Source: Nitrososphaerota archaeon (lineage in GTDB: Archaea > Thermoproteota > Nitrososphaeria > Nitrososphaerales > CADDZS01). Taken from it: DNA of 10,427 nucleotides. Location: contig DAHVAI010000435.1 of assembly GCA_027314685.1 (NCBI GenBank), forward strand, positions 1-10,427, in the 5' to 3' direction. Shown piece after piece: positions 5,600 through 10,427 of the stretch; position 1 is the stretch's first letter, and each line of letters opens with the position of its first letter. A program made the translations under genes and the position numbers. Below the pieces are notes generated by a model. It worked only from the letters and a program-made list of their open reading frames with translations. It ran no database searches and had not been told where the DNA came from.

Positions 5600-6371
5600 C
5601 TTCAGAATAACTCGTTCTCGCGGTTCCTTTGATATCTTCACCATTGTCGGTCACGTTATAGAATCGGATATCTTTTCTCTTTTCGATCAGAAACTCTAAC
5701 GACCTCTTTCCCAGCTCGAGCTTCAAGGGCCTAAGAGGTGTTGGTTTCTTATTGTATTTAGCTTTAGAATAGTGACCTTCCACAACACCGTAATCCATAC
5801 CTGCAACAATTATTGCTCTTGGATTGTAGTAGCTTATGATATAACACGCTCTGTCCCCGTCTGTCAAACCACCAAAATTGACCACGCGATCTACGGATTT
5901 CACCTGAGTAGTTCCAAACAGTCTTGATCCGAGTCTTGGAACTATCTTCTCAACAAGATCCAAATTGTCCCCATGCGCATGCGCAAACACGTAGCCTTCT
6001 CTGCTGTTTCTTTCAAGATTCTTTACAGAACAGCTATCCAGGTCAGTCACAACCATTGATGGGGTTATTCCCATTTCGTACAAAGCATCAGCAGCTCCAT
6101 CGGCAGCAACTAAGGGGAATCGTCGATCTTGTAGGAGACTCATCAAACCGCGAAGATCAGAGTTAAGCGAGGGACCGGCACCGAACATCACAACTATTCG
6201 ATCTTCTAGAATTCGCGAAATTGTTTCTGGTTGTATGATTTCTTTTGAAGATAAGATGGTGGATAGCACGTCTCTTGACATGCTGTCTTGTTGCTCAGAG
6301 TATCCCAACGATTCTCTGACAATCGGGTAGTGAAGTCCAAACCATTCACTTCCAAGAGTGTACTCCTTCAC
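5580..6371 (-). CDS. mptE: 6-hydroxymethyl-7,8-dihydropterin diphosphokinase, MptE type
   Basis: MptE transfers diphosphate from ATP to 6-hydroxymethyl-7,8-dihydropterin, activating it for coupling to an arylamine in methanopterin or folate synthesis. It is the archaeal replacement for FolK (DUF115 family). The 263-aa product shows FGAGPSL (63-69), VAADGA (88-93), VVTDLDS (107-113), HAHGDN (131-136), NFGGLTDGDRA (165-175) and GMDYG (191-195), all typical blocks with likely metal and nucleotide acids at Asp91, Asp110 and Asp112. The start is GTG at 6371, with AGGAG (6382-6378) 6 nt upstream on this strand; the next ATG (residue 31) would cut conserved-looking sequence. Its neighbour across a 57-bp divergent spacer is the dihydropteroate synthase family gene, the next pathway step. 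Confidence 0.92.
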   Translation of the reverse strand: MKEYTLGSEWFGLHYPIVRESLGYSEQQDSMSRDVLSTILSSKEIIQPETISRILEDRIVVMFGAGPSLNSDLRGLMSLLQDRRFPLVAADGAADALYEMGITPSMVVTDLDSCSVKNLERNSREGYVFAHAHGDNLDLVEKIVPRLGSRLFGTTQVKSVDRVVNFGGLTDGDRACYIISYYNPRAIIVAGMDYGVVEGHYSKAKYNKKPTPLRPLKLELGKRSLEFLIEKRKDIRFYNVTDNGEDIKGTARTSYSEVTLAVH

Positions 6372-6383
6372 GAAGAACTCCTG

Positions 6384-6402
6384 ATCTTAAACACATTTAA
6401 CG
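6384..6402. promoter_or_regulatory. Divergent promoter region between mptE and the DHPS-family gene
   Basis: CATTTAAC at 6395-6402 reads GTTAAATG on the other strand, so one A/T element could place TBP for both directions. Its centre is about 27 nt from the mptE GTG and about 31 nt from the TTG at 6429. A second A/T element, CTTAAAC, sits at 6385-6391. The spacer is only 57 bp (6372-6428), so the two promoters must overlap. Confidence 0.45.
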
Positions 6403-6428
6403 CTTGCAAATGCTGGCTGTATACTCAA

Positions 6429-7295
6429 TTGATTACTGGCAAGATTGGAAAGTTGACCCTTGGGGATCAAAGCCCGGTCCGTATAATGGGAGTAATTAAC
6501 CTAACCACGAATTCTTTCTACTCGGACTCCGTTGCAACCTCTGAGGGGGAAATCAAAAAGAAAGCGCTTCAGATGACTCGAGAAGGGGCTGATATAATTG
6601 ACATTGGTGCAAGATCTACGGCCCCTTACAGGACTTCGGAAGTCTCGACAGAAACAGAAACGAGGTTGATAGAATCCGCACTAAGGATACTGAGAAAGAT
6701 AGTTGAAATCCCACTCTCGGTCGACACCACCCGCTATTCTGTGGCAAGAGTAGCTCTAGAGTCCGGAGCGGTGATCTTAAATGATGTGCAAGGCTTCACC
6801 CAGACCAACGCTACGAGACTTGCCGAGTTAGTGGCTAGAAGCGAGTCATATCTACTGACGAGCGCCCACGAAAGGCGAGTGAAAGAGCATCTAGAACCAA
6901 TATCTTCTGTGCTAACCTGTCTCGAGACCAGTCTCGAATTCGCGAAAAATCATGGAATCGATTCAAGGAAAATAATCGTTGACCCTGGAATCGGATTCTT
7001 CTCTGATCCACGATTTTCCAATGTAGAATGGAACTCTTCCGTGCTATCTAAGCTATCCGAATTGAAAATCTTTGGAAGACCAATTTGCGTTGGGGTTTCA
7101 AGAAAGAGATTCATTGGAATATTGACGAGTAAGGAAGTTCCTGCGGAGCGGCTGAACGGGTCGCTTTCTGCGACTGCGATTGCAGTCTACAATGGTGCAC
7201 ATATGGTCCGGACACATGACATCCTTCCGACGCTAGAAGCGGTGAAGGTTGCTATCTCGATAAGAGAAAAAAGGTTTAATCCACCTCAAGAATGA
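6429..7295 (+). CDS. folP-like: Dihydropteroate synthase family protein (pterin-binding)
   Basis: The family joins 6-hydroxymethyl-dihydropterin diphosphate to an arylamine: p-aminobenzoate in folate, a ribofuranosyl-aminobenzene in methanopterin synthesis. Residues (from TTG 6429, 288 aa): VRIMGVINLTTNSFYSDS (17-34), GADIIDIGARSTAP (53-66), SVDTTR (97-102), ILNDVQG (116-122), VDPGIGFF (184-191), GVSRKRFIG (222-230) and RTHD (261-264). These are the beta-alpha barrel pterin-site motifs in family order, including the Ser-Arg-Lys loop. The first motif has Asn30 where bacterial enzymes have Asp (N-x-T-x-D-S-F). The open frame extends back to 6288, but that overlaps mptE and its promoter. TTG 6429 or 6453 gives the usual short lead-in. 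Which arylamine is used cannot be told. The coiled-coil gene follows 4 nt later. Confidence 0.88.
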   Translation: MITGKIGKLTLGDQSPVRIMGVINLTTNSFYSDSVATSEGEIKKKALQMTREGADIIDIGARSTAPYRTSEVSTETETRLIESALRILRKIVEIPLSVDTTRYSVARVALESGAVILNDVQGFTQTNATRLAELVARSESYLLTSAHERRVKEHLEPISSVLTCLETSLEFAKNHGIDSRKIIVDPGIGFFSDPRFSNVEWNSSVLSKLSELKIFGRPICVGVSRKRFIGILTSKEVPAERLNGSLSATAIAVYNGAHMVRTHDILPTLEAVKVAISIREKRFNPPQE

Positions 7296-7299
7296 GTGA

Positions 7300-7881
7300 A
7301 TGAGAATGCCCAAGTCCGAGCCGCTGAACGAAGAAGAGGTGAAGCGAGCAGCAGAACTGCGTGAATGGCTAGAAACTCGGATGAGTGAACTCGAAACCGA
7401 GATGAGCAGACTGAGGGACATGCAACAGATGGTCGACTCCGTTTTGCGACGTGGGAGTTTTGTTCCTGCCACGGAGCTCAAATCATCGCTGGTGAAACCA
7501 GCACACTCTGAGAAAATAGAGAGCCACGCAGAAGAATCTAGACAACTCAGGAGAACAAAGGATGGTTTACTCACCGCAACGGCTTTCATAACACCTGAGA
7601 GGCTAGTGGTGATACCGAGCACTGATGTTAAAGTCTCCCAAAGCACACCTCCATTCCAAACGTTCTTCATCAACAGGATTTTGAAAGGTTACGAATCAAA
7701 GGATAAGGAAATGGTGTCATCGGGGAAATTGGGTAAATCAACTGTGCTCTCTTTTCAGATCGAGGAGATAGATGGTTTCATAAGCAAAATCACTATAGAG
7801 AATTATAGGGAAAAATCGCGGCTTAACGAAATTCTGAGCACCGTGAACTGGGCATTCACAAGAATGCTCGAAAAGAAGTAG
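7300..7881 (+). CDS. Coiled-coil protein of unknown function, operon partner of the DHPS-family gene
   Basis: I do not recognise a named family; the pattern resembles uncharacterised proteins of Nitrososphaeria. The 193-aa product has three parts. A charged N-terminal coiled coil covers about residues 10-50 (EWLETRMSELETEMSRLRDM, 22-41). A variable linker spans about 55-85. A C-terminal alpha/beta domain follows, with LLTATAFITPERLVVIPS (90-107), STPPFQTFFINRILKGYESK (115-134) and a stretch about 157-193 rich in aromatic and basic residues that ends WAFTRMLEKK. No membrane segment or signal peptide is present. The ATG at 7300 lies 4 nt after the previous stop, with GTGA just before it, so coupled translation is likely. 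The next gene, guaB, has its own TATA box. Confidence 0.8.
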   Translation: MRMPKSEPLNEEEVKRAAELREWLETRMSELETEMSRLRDMQQMVDSVLRRGSFVPATELKSSLVKPAHSEKIESHAEESRQLRRTKDGLLTATAFITPERLVVIPSTDVKVSQSTPPFQTFFINRILKGYESKDKEMVSSGKLGKSTVLSFQIEEIDGFISKITIENYREKSRLNEILSTVNWAFTRMLEKK

Positions 7882-7904
7882 CCGAAGCTATGAATCCATC
7901 ACAA

Positions 7905-7914
7905 ACATTTATAG
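7905..7914 (+). promoter_or_regulatory. TATA box of guaBA
   Basis: ACATTTATAG is centred near 7910. The usual archaeal spacing puts the transcript start near 7936, downstream of the ATG at 7925 but upstream of the TTG at 7964. The element therefore helps choose the guaB start. Confidence 0.55.
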
Positions 7915-7963
7915 ACGGCTTTCAATGATAATTTTTTGGCAAGGGAGAATAGAGTTTTTCACC

Positions 7964-9421
7964 TTGCCAGTCGATTCTTATTCAAAGCTAGTTAATGCTA
8001 GAGGCGTCTATACCTTCAGGGATTTTGTCTTGCTTCCCGGAAGAAGCGACATCGAACCATCAAGTGTTGACCTTGCAATAAACCTCACTCCGAAACTACG
8101 ACTTAACCTTCCATTGGTTTCTTCACCCATGGACACAGTCACGGAATCTGACATGGCAATTGCCCTAGCTCGACAAGGTGGAATCGGGATAATCCACAGA
8201 AACATGCCCATTGAAGAGCAGGTCGAGAACGCAAAGAGAGTAAAGCGAGCTGAATCATTCATTATTCGAGATGTGGTTACGATTAGCCCGATACAAAGAG
8301 TGTCCGAAGCCTTCGACCTGATGGTGAAAAAGAGCATCTCCGGTCTGCCTGTTGTTGAGGACGGCGACAGGCTCGTGGGAATCTTGACAAGACGCGACGT
8401 CAATTTTGCTGACAAGAGCGAAGAGGTGAGGGAAGTCATGACGAGCGAAGTTAAGGTGGCTGGTGCGGATGTCACAATCGACGAAGCAAAACACATCATG
8501 CATCAAAACAGAGTAGAAAAGCTTCCGGTTGTGGACAGGAACAGAAAGCTTCTGGGACTAATTACTATAAAGGATGTATATTCTCGTGAGAGGAATTCGC
8601 TCGCATCAAGGGATGCCGAAGGTAGGTTGCTAGTTGGCGCGTCTATCTCACCTTTTGACCTAGAAAGGGCCAAAGCTTTGGAGAAATATGTTGACGTTCT
8701 CGTTTCTGACGTCGCTCACTTTCATAACGTCAACGTGATAGAAGCAGCAAAGAGACTTACTAAGGAAGTATCAACAGAATTCATAGTTGGTAATATTGGC
8801 ACAAGCGAGGCAACCAAGGACGTGATATCTGCTCTCGATGGAAAGGTCGCAGCTATCAGAGCAGGTGTAGGGTCAGGCTCGATTTGCATCACTTCTGAAG
8901 TCACAAAGGCAGGGGCTCCCACATTGTTTGCAGTTGCTCAGATAGCGGAGACACTTGCAGAAGAGAAGTTGAATATTCCTATTATTGCAGATGGTGGTAT
9001 CCGGGCTGCCGGCGATGCTTCATTAGCGCTTGCAGCCGGGGCTTCAGCTGTCATGATGGGAAATGTCTTTGCGGGTTGCACAGAATCGCCAGGAGGTCTG
9101 ATAAAGATCGGAGGCAAGTACTACAAGCCATATAGAGGAATGGGTAGTGCTTCGTCCAGACAGAAGCGGTTTGCTGTGGACCGATACAATCAACCTGCTA
9201 AAGGCATTGCAGAAGGTGTGGAGGGCGTGGTGTCATATCGCGGCGACGTCCAAACAGTAGTAGAGGAGTTTGTGGGCGGATTGAGGGCAGCTTTCGGTTA
9301 CTCGGGAGCTACTTCGATAACAGATCTATGGATAAAGGCGAAGTTCGGGGCAGTTACTGCTGCAGGCGTAGATGAACTCAAGCCGCACAACATAATTCTT
9401 CCAGGCGAAGAGAAGATTTAG
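7964..9421 (+). CDS. guaB: Inosine-5'-monophosphate dehydrogenase
   Basis: IMPDH oxidises IMP to XMP with NAD+, the committed step to GMP. From TTG 7964 (485 aa): barrel start [11 protein letters not shown] (16-26), SSPMDTVTE (53-61), IHRNMP (77-82), two CBS domains (about 103-148 and 155-206), then the second barrel half. [13 protein letters not shown] (301-313) holds the catalytic Cys308. [11 protein letters not shown] (342-352), [14 protein letters not shown] (364-377) and the flap DRYNQ (406-410, Arg-Tyr pair) complete the site. Ile follows the Cys where Thr is common, and DVAHFHN (249-255) replaces the usual D-T/S-A-H-G-H. An ATG at 7925 is in frame but lies only about 15 nt after the TATA box, so it is probably not transcribed. 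TTG 7964 gives the usual N-terminal length. guaA follows 5 nt after the stop. Confidence 0.95.
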   Translation: MPVDSYSKLVNARGVYTFRDFVLLPGRSDIEPSSVDLAINLTPKLRLNLPLVSSPMDTVTESDMAIALARQGGIGIIHRNMPIEEQVENAKRVKRAESFIIRDVVTISPIQRVSEAFDLMVKKSISGLPVVEDGDRLVGILTRRDVNFADKSEEVREVMTSEVKVAGADVTIDEAKHIMHQNRVEKLPVVDRNRKLLGLITIKDVYSRERNSLASRDAEGRLLVGASISPFDLERAKALEKYVDVLVSDVAHFHNVNVIEAAKRLTKEVSTEFIVGNIGTSEATKDVISALDGKVAAIRAGVGSGSICITSEVTKAGAPTLFAVAQIAETLAEEKLNIPIIADGGIRAAGDASLALAAGASAVMMGNVFAGCTESPGGLIKIGGKYYKPYRGMGSASSRQKRFAVDRYNQPAKGIAEGVEGVVSYRGDVQTVVEEFVGGLRAAFGYSGATSITDLWIKAKFGAVTAAGVDELKPHNIILPGEEKI

Positions 9422-9426
9422 GCAGT

Positions 9427-10427
9427 TTGCGCGACACCGCGTCCCTAGACAAGATTCTAGTTCTTGATTTTGGAGCTCAATATGCGCACCTGATTTGCAG
9501 AAGAATCAGGGAACTAGGAGTTTATGCTGAACTTGTTCCGCACAACATTTCTCCGCAACAGGTCGTAGAGAAAAGAGCGAAAGGCCTTATCTTTTCAGGG
9601 GGACCTAGAAGCGTATACTCTAGAGGCTCACCGCTTCCATCACAAGAGTTACTACGTATGGATCTGCCAGTGCTAGGTATATGCTACGGGTTGCAGGCGA
9701 TAGTGCGTCAATCAGGGGGGACTGTGCTGAAGACAACCAAACGGGAATACGGAAGGGCGACGCTCAAACTTGATTCAAAGTCACTACTGTTCGCAGGTCT
9801 GGGCGAGACAACTGTGTGCTGGATGAGCCACGGCGATGCGGCGAAGTCATTGCCTCAAGGGTATAAAGTAATTGCTTCAACCGATAACTCTCCATTTGCG
9901 GCCATCTCCTCTGGGCTTATCTATGCGGTCCAGTTCCATCCAGAGGTAACCCATACGGAGAAAGGAATGGCTATACTCTCGAATTTCATTTTCGAAATCT
10001 GTTCCTGTGAGAAGAACTGGACTACTGAGAACATGATTGAAGATTCTATGTCTGAGCTTCAGAAGAAATTGGGACCAAATGACCGTGTCATTTGCGCCTT
10101 GAGCGGAGGCGTGGATTCCGCCACTACTGCAGAGCTTCTGAAACGCGTAATCGATAAGCGACTATACTGTGTATTCGTCGATCATGGTTTGCTCCGAAAA
10201 GGCGAGCGACAGAAGATTGAAAACGCGTTTCGAAAGAAAATGGGAAAGAACCTGATAGTCGTGGACGACTCACGAATCTTCCTGAGGAAGTTAATAGGTA
10301 TACGCGATCCAGAAAGAAAGCGCAAGATTGTGGGAACTGAATTCATCAACACATTCAGCAGGGTTAGTAAGAAGTTAGGGCGAATCAGTTGGCTGGCACA
10401 AGGCACTCTCTACACAGATATCGTAGA
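9427..10427 (+). CDS. guaA: GMP synthase (glutamine-hydrolysing), single-chain, 3' end outside window
   Basis: GuaA aminates XMP to GMP using glutamine and ATP. The visible 333 codons show a class I glutamine amidotransferase domain at residues 9-190 with ILVLDFGAQYAHLI (10-23), FSGGP (56-60), nucleophile Cys86 in GICYGLQ, and His171/Glu173 in VQFHPEVTHTE. The ATP-pyrophosphatase domain follows with the P-loop LSGGVDSA (225-232) and VDHGLLRKGE. Both domains lie on one chain, unlike the two-subunit GMP synthase of many Euryarchaeota. TTG 9427 is the only plausible start before the domain; it lies 5 nt after the guaB stop, so the two are an operon making GMP from IMP. The gene is cut by the window edge, within the synthetase domain. 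Confidence 0.95.
   Translation, partial: MRDTASLDKILVLDFGAQYAHLICRRIRELGVYAELVPHNISPQQVVEKRAKGLIFSGGPRSVYSRGSPLPSQELLRMDLPVLGICYGLQAIVRQSGGTVLKTTKREYGRATLKLDSKSLLFAGLGETTVCWMSHGDAAKSLPQGYKVIASTDNSPFAAISSGLIYAVQFHPEVTHTEKGMAILSNFIFEICSCEKNWTTENMIEDSMSELQKKLGPNDRVICALSGGVDSATTAELLKRVIDKRLYCVFVDHGLLRKGERQKIENAFRKKMGKNLIVVDDSRIFLRKLIGIRDPERKRKIVGTEFINTFSRVSKKLGRISWLAQGTLYTDIV

Noticed and set aside
6288..6428. N-terminal extension of the DHPS-family frame back to 6288
   Set aside because: It overlaps mptE in antisense and covers the divergent promoter. The conserved domain begins after 6470.
1..10427. CRISPR arrays, insertion sequences, integrase sites or defence genes
   Set aside because: No spaced direct repeats, terminal inverted repeats, target-site duplications or matching proteins were seen; composition is even and the genes are mostly housekeeping.

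Overview
The window looks archaeal and most like the Nitrososphaeria (Thaumarchaeota and relatives). It carries a TFB-type transcription factor, an archaeal Cbf5, an MptE-type pterin kinase, TATA-like elements placed for leaderless or short-leader transcripts, and a tRNA gene with bulge-helix-bulge introns. Many genes appear to start with TTG. The lineage call rests on remembered protein resemblance, not on a search.

Left part (1-1611): the 3' end of cmk overlaps cbf5 (tRNA/rRNA pseudouridine synthase), the usual tail of an archaeal ribosomal-protein cluster. A tRNA-Ser(GGA) gene follows. It is 181 nt long and only folds as a normal type II serine tRNA if three introns are removed, from the D-loop, the anticodon stem (29/30) and the canonical 37/38 site. 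Two of the three have clear splice-site pairing.

Middle (1612-4570): an unrecognised helical protein gene (+) converges with tfb (-) and overlaps it by 4 bp. Next come an unrecognised 119-aa protein (-) with a leaderless-type promoter and a 384-nt gene-free stretch ending in two tandem hairpins and a T-run. A small acylphosphatase-like gene follows. It lacks the catalytic Arg and is cut by an in-frame TAA, after which the missing C-terminal strand is still readable.

Right part (4571-10427): an isocitrate/isopropylmalate dehydrogenase-family gene (+) converges with mptE (-), overlapping by 20 bp. mptE and a dihydropteroate-synthase-family gene diverge from a 57-bp spacer with a near-symmetric TATA-like element. 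These two encode consecutive steps of pterin cofactor synthesis. A coiled-coil protein gene follows the synthase after 4 nt. Then, behind its own TATA box, comes guaB-guaA, which makes GMP from IMP; guaA runs off the right edge. GMP leads to GTP, the precursor of pterins, so the right part links purine supply with pterin cofactor assembly (inference).

No CRISPR array, transposase, integrase, defence cluster or new multi-gene system was seen. The items most worth a second look are the triple-intron tRNA, the interrupted acylphosphatase and the candidate structured RNA near 3979-4049.
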